Of a stretch of DNA of 14,890 nt, positions 1-6,988 are shown piece by piece. The notes under the pieces were generated by a model, which had not been told where the DNA came from, searched no databases, and worked only from the letters and a program-made list of their open reading frames with translations. Both the position numbers and the translations under genes were made by a program. The stretch's first letter is position 1, and each line of letters starts with the position of its first letter. This DNA is from Bacteroidales bacterium UBA4417 (GTDB lineage: Bacteria > Bacteroidota > Bacteroidia > Bacteroidales > UBA4417): contig DGQJ01000028.1 of the NCBI GenBank assembly GCA_002389705.1, positions 28,078 through 42,967 of the forward strand, read 5' to 3'.

Positions 1-491
1 TACGCAGGCTGCTGAAATTTTATAAGCTTGGCAATGTTAAAGTTTTTGATGTTGCCCTGGGCAATTACGAAGGAACCGCCGAAATTATTCTGCCTGAGCA
101 TAAGCATGTTAAATTCCAGGGGCTGAGCCATATCGAAGGGGTTGAAGGTTCTGAAGGTGATACGGGGATAAAATACCAGGTACCCATGCACCGGCTCGAT
201 GATATAGCCGAACTCCGGTCGCCCGGCAAATTTGTTTCGGGGATAAAAATTGATGTGGAGAATTACGAATACTTTGTTCTTGATGGTGCCAGAAAATTAC
301 TGTCAAGTCATAAGCCAATGATTTATGCCGAATTATGGGATAATCAAAACCGTAAGGATTGTATGCGTCTGTTGCAGGACTTAGGGTACAGCGCTTTTGT
401 ACTCGAAAATGGTGCCCTGGCCGATTTTGATGCCGGCAGGCATCACACGCAGAATTACTTTTTCAGGGTGTTACCTGGTGCTAAAAGTTAG
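1..491 (+). CDS. FkbM-family SAM-dependent methyltransferase, 5'-truncated
   Basis: The frame is open from the window edge (first full codon at position 3) to TAG at 489-491, giving 162 C-terminal residues; the start and the glycine-rich SAM-binding segment lie upstream. Visible family hallmarks are FDVALGNYEGTAEI near the left edge, the acidic strand IKIDVENYE, and a following helix and strand with VLDGARKLL and PMIYAELW. These match the second half of the FkbM Rossmann methyltransferase fold. Known members O-methylate sugars or other hydroxyls of glycans and natural products. An internal ATG at 186 gives only a truncated domain, so I do not treat it as the start. The stop lies 3 nt before the flippase start, so the two are almost certainly cotranscribed and the substrate is probably a sugar of the polysaccharide built by this cluster (inference). 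Confidence 0.85.
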   Translation, partial: RRLLKFYKLGNVKVFDVALGNYEGTAEIILPEHKHVKFQGLSHIEGVEGSEGDTGIKYQVPMHRLDDIAELRSPGKFVSGIKIDVENYEYFVLDGARKLLSSHKPMIYAELWDNQNRKDCMRLLQDLGYSAFVLENGALADFDAGRHHTQNYFFRVLPGAKS

Positions 492-494
492 CCT

Positions 495-1940
495 ATGAAG
501 CGTAAATTTTTAACCAACCTCGGATTCCTGCTTTTTCTTAACCTGCTGGTAAAGCCATTCTGGATATTTGGCATCGACCGTACGGTTCAGAATATGGTGG
601 CGCCGGGTGAATACGGTTTTTATTTTACGGTTCTCAATTTTACTTTTCTTTTCAACATCCTGCTCGATTTTGGCATCACCAATTTTAACAACAGGAATAT
701 TGCACAGAACAACCACCTGCTGAATAAGCACTTTTCGGGTATCGCCACGCTTCGGTTCCTGCTTGCAGGCATTTATTTTGCTGCCATTTTTATTGTTGCC
801 GCTGTTATCGGGTACGATGCCCGTCATTTTTATTTCCTGGTCTTCCTGGGTATAAACCAATTCCTGGTTTCGCTGATCCTTTACCTGCGTTCGAATATAT
901 CGGGTTTGCTGTTGTTTAAAATTGACAGTGTTGTTTCGGTACTCGACAGGTTGCTGATGATCCTTTTCTGCAGCATTTTGCTGTGGGGGCGCAACAGTAA
1001 TGAACCGTTTCACATCATCTGGTTTGTGTACTCGCAAACCCTGGCTTATTTACTCACCGCACTTTTTGCCCTGCTTATTGTGATGAAACGGGCAGCCTTT
1101 ACAAAGCTCGGCTGGGACCCGGCTTTTTTCAGGATGATTATCAGGCAAAGCTTTCCGTATGCTTTGCTGGTATTGCTAATGTCGTTTTATAACCGTATTG
1201 ATTCGGTAATGATTGAACGTTTGCTGCCAAAAGGATTGGGCACAGCCCAGGTTGATATTTATGCAAAAGCTTTCAGGTTGCTGGATGCCGTTAACATGAT
1301 CGCTTACCTTTTTTCAGTAATTCTTGTGCCGATTTTTGCCAGGCTTATTAAAGACAAGTCGCCGGTCGACGGAATGGTGAAACTTTCGTTTACTATTATT
1401 TTTACCATGTCGATGATTATTGCCACCTGCTCATCGTTTTACAGCGACCAGATTATGAACATGCTCTACGTAGGCCAGGTACAGGAGGCCCGGAAAGTAT
1501 TTGTCTGGCTGATCATTGGTTTTATCCCCATTTCGGTTACATATATTTTCGGTACATTGCTAACAGCAAACGGTAGCATGAAAGCATTAAATATGATGGC
1601 ATTGGCGGGAATGGTGATCAACATTGTGCTCAATTTTATCCTCATACCGCGTTTCATGGCGGTGGGTTCAGCTTATGCAAGCGTAATTACACAATTTGCC
1701 ACTGCAATCATCCAGGTAATCATAGCACAGCAAATATTCAGATTTACGATTAACTGGAAGTACATTTTTACACTTGTATTTTTTGCCGCAGGTGTGATTA
1801 TTATAAATATTATTCTCAGCAGCCAGGTGCACAACTGGCATCTTGCCTTTATTGCAGCCGGATCAGCATCACTGTTGTGGGCATTTGTTCTGAAACTGAT
1901 AGATGTAGGCGGAATAATCCGGTTATTAAAAAACGGCTGA
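495..1940 (+). CDS. Wzx-like polysaccharide flippase (MATE/MOP superfamily)
   Basis: The product is 481 residues, nearly all hydrophobic helices separated by short polar loops, consistent with 12-14 membrane segments and with the usual 450-500 residues of the Polysacc_synt/Wzx family. The early part has the family pattern of an aromatic, glycine-rich first helix followed by GEYGFYF and LDFGITNFNNRNIAQN. A mid-protein FYNRIDSVMIERLL segment and a C-terminal ALNMMALAGMVINIVLNFILI segment are also typical. Wzx proteins move undecaprenyl-linked oligosaccharide units from the cytoplasmic to the periplasmic face of the inner membrane. The ATG at 495 begins 3 nt after the methyltransferase stop, with no clear Shine-Dalgarno, which suggests translational coupling. 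The chain-length and ligase genes downstream support an O-antigen or exopolysaccharide role. I do not assign a symbol because the specific glycan is unknown. Confidence 0.9.
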   Translation: MKRKFLTNLGFLLFLNLLVKPFWIFGIDRTVQNMVAPGEYGFYFTVLNFTFLFNILLDFGITNFNNRNIAQNNHLLNKHFSGIATLRFLLAGIYFAAIFIVAAVIGYDARHFYFLVFLGINQFLVSLILYLRSNISGLLLFKIDSVVSVLDRLLMILFCSILLWGRNSNEPFHIIWFVYSQTLAYLLTALFALLIVMKRAAFTKLGWDPAFFRMIIRQSFPYALLVLLMSFYNRIDSVMIERLLPKGLGTAQVDIYAKAFRLLDAVNMIAYLFSVILVPIFARLIKDKSPVDGMVKLSFTIIFTMSMIIATCSSFYSDQIMNMLYVGQVQEARKVFVWLIIGFIPISVTYIFGTLLTANGSMKALNMMALAGMVINIVLNFILIPRFMAVGSAYASVITQFATAIIQVIIAQQIFRFTINWKYIFTLVFFAAGVIIINIILSSQVHNWHLAFIAAGSASLLWAFVLKLIDVGGIIRLLKNG

Positions 1941-1959
1941 TGTTTACGGCTGGGTTAAA

Positions 1960-2127
1960 ATGGTTCAGCATTTTGTGAAAGTTACATATTATAGCACATC
2001 ACCGGGCCTTAACAGACGTTATGAGGAGCGGGGGCGGGTGCATGCGGGCAAGTTATTGCTGTTATTGGTTTTTCTGCTAATTTCTATATCTTTGCAGGTA
2101 CTAACTCTGAGGCTGATACAATGCTGA
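1960..2127 (+). CDS. Possible 55-residue small membrane protein (uncertain)
   Basis: An ATG frame opens 19 nt after the flippase stop and runs 55 codons to TGA at 2125-2127, overlapping the next gene's start by 7 nt (ATG, C, TGA). The predicted peptide has a polar N-terminal half (VKVTYYSTSPGLNRRYEERG) and a strongly hydrophobic run (LLLLLVFLLISISLQVL) that could be one membrane helix. The position and overlap fit an operon member. Against it are no recognised family, no Shine-Dalgarno, an odd run of G-rich codons (GAG CGG GGG CGG), and a promoter-like sequence inside it at 2065-2094 that would otherwise make this a non-coding leader. An open frame this short can easily occur by chance. Confidence 0.2.
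   Translation: MVQHFVKVTYYSTSPGLNRRYEERGRVHAGKLLLLLVFLLISISLQVLTLRLIQC
2065..2094 (+). promoter_or_regulatory. Bacteroidota-type promoter upstream of first Wzz gene
   Basis: The sequence TTGG at 2065-2068, an 18-nt spacer, and TATCTTTG at 2087-2094 resemble the Bacteroidota primary sigma consensus (TTTG, about 19 nt, TAnnTTTG). The -7 element matches fully and the -33 element partly. Transcription would begin near 2100, giving a leader of about 20 nt that includes GAGG at 2109-2112, 8 nt before the ATG at 2121. The 180-nt gap after the flippase makes a second promoter here plausible. Confidence 0.5.
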
Positions 2128-3176
2128 ATAACTCTACTAACGGGTCTGCTGATTCATTTAAAGTTGCCATTTTTTTGTTTAAGTGGCGCAAAACGCTTCT
2201 GGTTGTTGGGTTGTTAGCTGCGGTTCTGTCGGCAATAGTTTCTTCGCCTTTATTTATTACTTCCCTTTACAAATCCACCCTGATCATGTACCCCGCTTCG
2301 GGGAATTCTGTTTCTAAATCGCTGATAGCCGAAACAGGCAGCCAGCGCGAGGATGTCCTGGAATATGGCGACGACGGGCAAACGGAACAGCTATTACAGA
2401 TTCTGAACTCAAACCGGATCAGGGATAAAGTGATAGCCAAATTTAACCTGTCCGAACATTATGGAATCAGGCCGGGTTCCAGGTATTATCTTTCAACATT
2501 ATATTACAGGTTCAACCGCAATATCAGTTTCAAACGCACTGAGTTTATGGCTGTAAAATTAACGGTTTACGACAGCGATGCGCAAATGGCAGCCGATATT
2601 GCGAACCAGATTGCCGATTATGTTGATTCGGTGAAATATGATATGCAAAAGGATCGTGCCATACAGGGTTTTAAAATTGTTGAAGCTGAATACCTCGCAA
2701 AACAAAGGGAATTGGATATCATGGAAGATTCACTGACCCGGATCAGGAACCTCGGGGTACAGGATTATGAAACGCAGGCCCAGATGCTCAACCGCCAGCT
2801 TGCCAAAGAAATTGCTGCCGGCAATACCCGCGCTATCCGTAACCTGGAAGACCGGCTCAAAATACTGGCCACCTACGGAGGCGCCTATGTATCGCTCCGC
2901 GAAAAACTACTGAACGAAATAAAACAACTCAGTTTCATAAAGGCCAGGTATGAAGAAGCTAAAATGGATGCAACCTTCGTTATTCCGCAAAAGTTTGTGG
3001 TTGAAAAAGCCATAAAGGCAGAACGAAAATCGTATCCCATTATCTGGATTATTGTCTTGCTCTCAACCGTTGGTTCATTACTCACGGCAATGCTGGTAAT
3101 AGCCCTTACAGAAAAGTTTCCGCAAGTAATCAGCAATCTGAAACAAATAGCTGATGCAAGAAGCTACAAACAATAA
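2121..3176 (+). CDS. Wzz-like polysaccharide chain-length regulator, copy 1
   Basis: The 351-residue product has the standard polysaccharide co-polymerase layout: a short cytoplasmic N-terminus, membrane helix 1 at about residues 24-44, a large periplasmic domain, and membrane helix 2 at about 306-330. The periplasmic part carries a conserved block around QTEQLLQILNSNRIRD (residues 87-102) and a long charged helical stretch at about 175-290, probably coiled coil. KSYP just before helix 2 replaces the proline-rich motif of classical Wzz. There is no Walker-type kinase domain, so this is not a fused Wzc tyrosine kinase. Such proteins oligomerise in the inner membrane and set the modal chain length of Wzy-polymerised glycan. 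GAGG lies 8 nt before the ATG. It is homologous to the next gene, with about 45-50 matching positions in the 95-residue block that starts at QTEQ. Confidence 0.85.
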   Translation: MLNNSTNGSADSFKVAIFLFKWRKTLLVVGLLAAVLSAIVSSPLFITSLYKSTLIMYPASGNSVSKSLIAETGSQREDVLEYGDDGQTEQLLQILNSNRIRDKVIAKFNLSEHYGIRPGSRYYLSTLYYRFNRNISFKRTEFMAVKLTVYDSDAQMAADIANQIADYVDSVKYDMQKDRAIQGFKIVEAEYLAKQRELDIMEDSLTRIRNLGVQDYETQAQMLNRQLAKEIAAGNTRAIRNLEDRLKILATYGGAYVSLREKLLNEIKQLSFIKARYEEAKMDATFVIPQKFVVEKAIKAERKSYPIIWIIVLLSTVGSLLTAMLVIALTEKFPQVISNLKQIADARSYKQ

Positions 3177-3225
3177 AATTTCTAATGCAGGGTTGTAATA
3201 AAGTTGAACATAAATACTTGATACG

Positions 3226-4191
3226 ATGGATAATTTCTTTAGTAATCTGAACTTGTTAAAAATTGTGCTCAAATGGAAATGGCACCTGCTGGTGTTTGCG
3301 GTGATAGCCGCCCTTGTTTCGCTGGTAGTCTCGAGCCCATATTTTATGAAACCAAGGTTTAAATCGTTTGCAGTTATTTATCCGTCAAATATCCTTCCTT
3401 ATTCAGAAGAAAGCCAGACAGAGCAGATGCTCCAATGGTTGAACTCGAGCGATGTGCGCGATTCAGTTATTAAAAAGTTCGATCTGGCCAGGCATTATAA
3501 TTTATCGCCCGGCGACAAATACTATGCTTCGTACCTCATTGGAACCTACAATCAGAATGTAAAAATTTCGAAAACGCAATACGAAAGTATAGAAGTAAGT
3601 GTTACCGATGTTGACCCGGTACTGGCAAAAAATATGGTGAATGCAATACTTTTTTATACCGATAAGAAAATAGCCGAAGTTCATTATTCCAAATACAATG
3701 AAGTAGTTGAGTCGGTGTATAAAACCTTGCAAACCAAAAAGTCAGAAATTGATTCGATAAAAAGACTTTACCACGAAATATCAACTACTTATGGCATTTA
3801 TGATATGGGCGGACAAAGCCAGGAAATTACCCGCGGTGAATTGCGTACCGTTGATGGCGGAGGTGGAAACATCAATACCAAAGATGTAATTAAATTAAAA
3901 TCGGGCATGGTCGAAAAAGGAGGGGACCTGATTTTCCTGAGCAACCGCATCGCCAACCTGGGAAATGAATACAGCGAGCTGGTCCGCAGGTACGACCTGG
4001 CACGTTTTGACCTGGATAAAAAATTTACTTTCGTGAATATGGTTACCCCGCCTATGGTTGCCGATAAGAAGTCGTATCCCAGGAAATTGTTTGTTATGTT
4101 TGCTTTCGTAGGAGGAACCTTGCTTTTCAGCCTGTTATCCATAGTGGTAATAGAGCAACGCCGCATGCTGTCAGCCGGACCTAATAACTGA
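3226..4191 (+). CDS. Wzz-like polysaccharide chain-length regulator, copy 2
   Basis: The 321-residue product is a paralogue of the preceding protein. Membrane helix 1 is at about residues 17-38 and helix 2 at about 287-309. The shared block begins QTEQMLQWLNSSDVRD (residues 64-79), and KSYP again precedes the last helix. It differs by a shorter N-terminus and by a glycine-rich stretch (TVDGGGGNINTKD, about 208-220) within the helical periplasmic arm, where copy 1 has an uninterrupted charged helix. No kinase motif is present. The gene starts 49 nt after copy 1 and ends 14 nt before the ligase, so all three are probably one transcript. The likely role is chain-length control of the same glycan, possibly as a hetero-oligomer with copy 1 or as a second modal length (inference). 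The ATG has no clear Shine-Dalgarno, as is common in Bacteroidota. Confidence 0.83.
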   Translation: MDNFFSNLNLLKIVLKWKWHLLVFAVIAALVSLVVSSPYFMKPRFKSFAVIYPSNILPYSEESQTEQMLQWLNSSDVRDSVIKKFDLARHYNLSPGDKYYASYLIGTYNQNVKISKTQYESIEVSVTDVDPVLAKNMVNAILFYTDKKIAEVHYSKYNEVVESVYKTLQTKKSEIDSIKRLYHEISTTYGIYDMGGQSQEITRGELRTVDGGGGNINTKDVIKLKSGMVEKGGDLIFLSNRIANLGNEYSELVRRYDLARFDLDKKFTFVNMVTPPMVADKKSYPRKLFVMFAFVGGTLLFSLLSIVVIEQRRMLSAGPNN

Positions 4192-4193
4192 TT

Positions 4194-4208
4194 AGGAGTA
4201 TTATTTTG
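4194..4208 (+). promoter_or_regulatory. Shine-Dalgarno deciding a TTG start
   Basis: AGGAG at 4194-4198 is followed after 7 nt by TTG at 4206-4208. This is the strongest ribosome-binding sequence I found in the window. It begins just past the TGA of the upstream gene and supports TTG as the start of the ligase gene, since the next in-frame ATG (codon 33) would remove the first membrane helix. Confidence 0.65.
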
Positions 4209-5639
4209 ACTGAAAAACGTAAAATATTAGTAGTCTACCTGGTTACAGCAATTTTTGTATTGCTTAATACTTACCTGGTATATAAGGAGATATACCTGGG
4301 AATGCTTATTCCTGTTGTTGGTATTATGGTACTGCTGTATATTTTCAGCCTCGACAAAATATTGTTGCTTGCAGTTTTTGCTACCCCGCTTGCCATCGAT
4401 ATAGGCGACTATGATCTGGGCGCCAGTATTTCAGTACCCAGCGAACCCTTGCTGATAGGCATTCTCTTTTTTATGGTGCTCAAAGTATTGCTCGAAGGGG
4501 GCATTGAAAGGCGTATTATGCGGCACCCCATCAGTATAGCGATCTTGTTTAACCTGGCGTGGATGCTGATAACTGCTATAACTTCCGATCTCCCTTTGGT
4601 TTCCTTCAAATATTTACTGGCCCGGCTGTGGTTTATTGTTCCGGTATACCTCGGCGGACTCATGCTGTTTCGCCAGAAAACCAACATCAGGACGTTTATC
4701 TGGGCTTATGTTTCGGCATTAATCATTGTGGTATTTTATACAACCTGGGTTCACATGGGGTATAATTTCAGCGAAAAAGCCGGGCATTGGGTGATGTGGC
4801 CGTTCTATAACGATCATACAGCCTATGGCATGATACTGGCTTTATTTGTGCCTGTTATGCTCGGCATGGCTTTGGATAGTTCAGTTTCGTCAAAGCAACG
4901 TTTGATGGCTGCCGTGGCTGAAGGTATTCTCCTGGTAGCCTTATTTCTTTCGTACAGCAGGGCTGCATGGGTAAGTGTAGGTGTTGCCCTGGTAGTATTT
5001 GTTTTGGTGAAATTGCGGATACGTTTTCATTGGATCGCTTTTGCTTTGGTTGCAATGCTTGTGGTTTTTTTTATGTTCAGGTTCGAGTTTATTGATAAGC
5101 TGGAGAAGAACAAACAGGATGCTTCTTCCAACTTTATCGAGCATGTGCAATCCATTTCGAATATCTCGTCCGATGCATCAAACCTTGAACGCATCAACCG
5201 CTGGAACTCAGCTTTGCGCATGTTTGCCGAACGACCGGTTTTCGGATGGGGGCCCGGAACCTACCAGTTTGAATATGCTCCTTTTCAACGGGCCAACGAA
5301 AAAACCATTATCAGCACCGACCTCGGCGATATGGGTAACGCGCACAGCGAGTATATTGGCCCTCTGGCCGAATCTGGTGTTCCTGGGCTGATCAGTGTGT
5401 TGTTTATCCTTGTCACTGTTATTTATACGGGGCTTAACGTGTATAAAAAAGCCGTAAGCCAGCAGACCCGCGTTCTTTCGCTTTCAATTACCCTGGCATT
5501 GATCACTTATTTCACCCACGGGCTCATGAACAACTTCCTGAACACGGATAAAGCCAGTGTACCCTTCTGGGGATTGGTAGCTATACTTACCGCGCTTGAT
5601 TTGTACTATGCTGCCGACGAAAAAGACGTTACCAGGTAA
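4206..5639 (+). CDS. O-antigen ligase / Wzy-type polymerase family membrane protein
   Basis: The 477-residue polytopic protein has about 10-12 membrane helices and one large periplasmic loop at about residues 293-388, the signature layout of the Wzy_C (O-antigen ligase) family. Family motifs are YNDHTAYG (201-208), LSYSRAAW (248-255), a loop segment with RINRWNSALRMF and FGWGPGTYQ (about 329-354), and NAHSEYIGPLAESGVPGL (378-395), whose His-Ser and Glu residues are typical of the family. Members polymerise undecaprenyl-linked repeat units (Wzy) or attach glycan to an acceptor such as lipid A core or protein (WaaL/PglL). Sequence alone does not separate these. The adjacent chain-length genes favour a polymerase reading. 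The start is TTG at 4206, chosen for the AGGAG 7 nt upstream and because it keeps the first hydrophobic helix (about residues 7-26). Confidence 0.88.
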   Translation: MTEKRKILVVYLVTAIFVLLNTYLVYKEIYLGMLIPVVGIMVLLYIFSLDKILLLAVFATPLAIDIGDYDLGASISVPSEPLLIGILFFMVLKVLLEGGIERRIMRHPISIAILFNLAWMLITAITSDLPLVSFKYLLARLWFIVPVYLGGLMLFRQKTNIRTFIWAYVSALIIVVFYTTWVHMGYNFSEKAGHWVMWPFYNDHTAYGMILALFVPVMLGMALDSSVSSKQRLMAAVAEGILLVALFLSYSRAAWVSVGVALVVFVLVKLRIRFHWIAFALVAMLVVFFMFRFEFIDKLEKNKQDASSNFIEHVQSISNISSDASNLERINRWNSALRMFAERPVFGWGPGTYQFEYAPFQRANEKTIISTDLGDMGNAHSEYIGPLAESGVPGLISVLFILVTVIYTGLNVYKKAVSQQTRVLSLSITLALITYFTHGLMNNFLNTDKASVPFWGLVAILTALDLYYAADEKDVTR

Positions 5640-5710
5640 AGATTTTATCCAAAGAAATTCCAGTTTTTAAACAGCTGCACACAGTATAAAACTGTGAAAA
5701 TACCTGGTAA
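5629..5710. terminator. Candidate bidirectional terminator between convergent genes
   Basis: Three inverted repeats occupy the gap between two converging genes. TTACCAGGTA (5629-5638) is a perfect complement of TACCTGGTAA (5701-5710), and the left arm contains the ligase stop codon. Inside are CAGTTTT (5661-5667) pairing with AAAACTG (5688-5694), and CACAGT (5680-5685) pairing with ACTGTG (5691-5696) across a 5-nt loop and followed by AAAA. The last two are mutually exclusive. No GC-rich stem with a long T tract is present, so factor-independent termination is only moderately supported. Confidence 0.35.
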
Positions 5711-5720
5711 GGAAATTTAA

Positions 5721-6773
5721 TTAATATGGCCAGAAGGAAGGCTTCTGATTGGTGCCTCCTACTTTATTACGGCAATCCACACATTCCGGATTATGTACTT
5801 CCCCTTTTTCAGTCAAGGGTCTGCAATCAACAAATTCGATAGGTAAACCCGGAACTACACCAACAAAAATACGCTTTGCAGTATGTGTCGAAACGCCGAA
5901 AAATCCAAGAACCTCATGCGTCGGGTTGGTTATATTATGCAAGTTTCCGGCAATTTTAAAAGGCTGGTTTTCGTATAAACCGCCCTGGTCGAGTGTATTT
6001 GTTTTTACTTTGTTCCAGTAAGCATACGCTGCATCACTCAATGAATACTGGTTTACCAGTAGGCTGTACATATACCTCAGGCGTTGGGATGAATAGTTGT
6101 CGACATAATTTAACGCACTTTCACGATACATGTTCTCTGTCTGGTTTTCAGTTGAAATGGTAAAAATATTCCGGATATTCACCGTGAGCCAGCAAACAGA
6201 TCCTGCACTTGTTTCGGCATAATTTGCTGTATACTGCCAGGTTTCGGTAGCATCAATCCGATAATTGCGGCAGGCGTAATTTGAGGCGTTAAGGTTAACA
6301 TAAAATTGTATGCCCTTGATGGGGTTGTACGGGTTTGAAGTTGGGATATCTTTCCGTTTATAATAAACGGAATCAACCGGCGGACCATCATTGAGCAGGT
6401 CGTAATCAGAAACAATATGATCACCGGCAGGTACAACAATATCAATTCTGAAACTGTTGCCCGGTATCAGTTCGGTTTTAGGAATGTTGAAATCATACGT
6501 TCCGTCGAGCTTATCCCTGCCTTTGTACTCATTGCCTTTGGCATCTATTATTTTTACGTTGCACAACACTATAGGTACAAATTTCGGCATGCGAAGTAAT
6601 GAAGCCGTTGATATACTTACATGCTGAATGCTATCGCCCCGGTTTACGCCCCCGGTAACGACATATTTCATTGAATCGCTGACTTTAATTTCTGGATCGA
6701 ACCGTTGTATACATGATGATAAAATCAGGGTCAAAACCAGGAAACAAAAAAGTCGTGCCGGTATGTGCATCAT
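5721..6773 (-). CDS. DUF4249-type outer-membrane lipoprotein, copy 2 of the operon
   Basis: I start this at the ATG-ATG pair (6773/6770), giving a 350-residue precursor with a lipoprotein signal ending LILSSC (Cys21). The frame also extends to an ATG at 6824, but that adds 17 residues before the signal peptide. The mature protein begins CIQRFDPEIK and has VKIIDAKGNEY, GPPVDSVYY, and a C-terminal PECVDCRNKVGGT segment, features I associate with the Bacteroidota DUF4249 family. These lipoproteins are usually encoded beside TonB-dependent receptors and are presumed to act at the outer membrane; no biochemical role is known to me. It is a clear paralogue of the lipoprotein at 8694-9884: over the first 118 or so mature residues they align without gaps and about 58% are identical by hand count. 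It lies about 215 nt beyond the upstream gene, so it may have its own promoter. Confidence 0.85.
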   Translation of the reverse strand: MMHIPARLFCFLVLTLILSSCIQRFDPEIKVSDSMKYVVTGGVNRGDSIQHVSISTASLLRMPKFVPIVLCNVKIIDAKGNEYKGRDKLDGTYDFNIPKTELIPGNSFRIDIVVPAGDHIVSDYDLLNDGPPVDSVYYKRKDIPTSNPYNPIKGIQFYVNLNASNYACRNYRIDATETWQYTANYAETSAGSVCWLTVNIRNIFTISTENQTENMYRESALNYVDNYSSQRLRYMYSLLVNQYSLSDAAYAYWNKVKTNTLDQGGLYENQPFKIAGNLHNITNPTHEVLGFFGVSTHTAKRIFVGVVPGLPIEFVDCRPLTEKGEVHNPECVDCRNKVGGTNQKPSFWPY

Positions 6774-6935
6774 GGTATAGTTACGATATCTCAATGGCTG
6801 AATTACATAATTTGAAAAAGACATCCGTGTAATAAAAGTTATAATGATGTTTGCCCTCAGGGTAATGTTTAAACTGCATCGACACTACCGGGCACTCAAT
6901 CTGTTGCAAATCCGTTTTTCGTGAATGTGGTCAGT

Positions 6936-6943
6936 CAAATTTA
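6936..6943 (-). promoter_or_regulatory. Possible -7 promoter element for the distal lipoprotein gene
   Basis: Read on the minus strand this is TAAATTTG, a full match to the TAnnTTTG element of Bacteroidota promoters. It lies in the 215-nt gap between two minus-strand genes and would give a leader of about 155 nt. No good TTTG element sits at the proper distance upstream, so the call is weak. Confidence 0.25.
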
Positions 6944-6988
6944 AGTGCAAACAGAAGTTTCAGACTTGCGATTATGGGTTTAAACGAT

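Noticed and set aside
510..1037. 175-codon minus-strand frame inside the flippase gene
   Set aside because: It lies wholly within a clear membrane-protein gene and its polar Gln/Lys-rich peptide is the antisense of hydrophobic codons.
6774..6824. N-terminal extension of the distal lipoprotein from ATG 6824
   Set aside because: It would put 17 polar residues ahead of a normal lipoprotein signal peptide; the ATG pair at 6773/6770 gives the expected length before the lipobox Cys.
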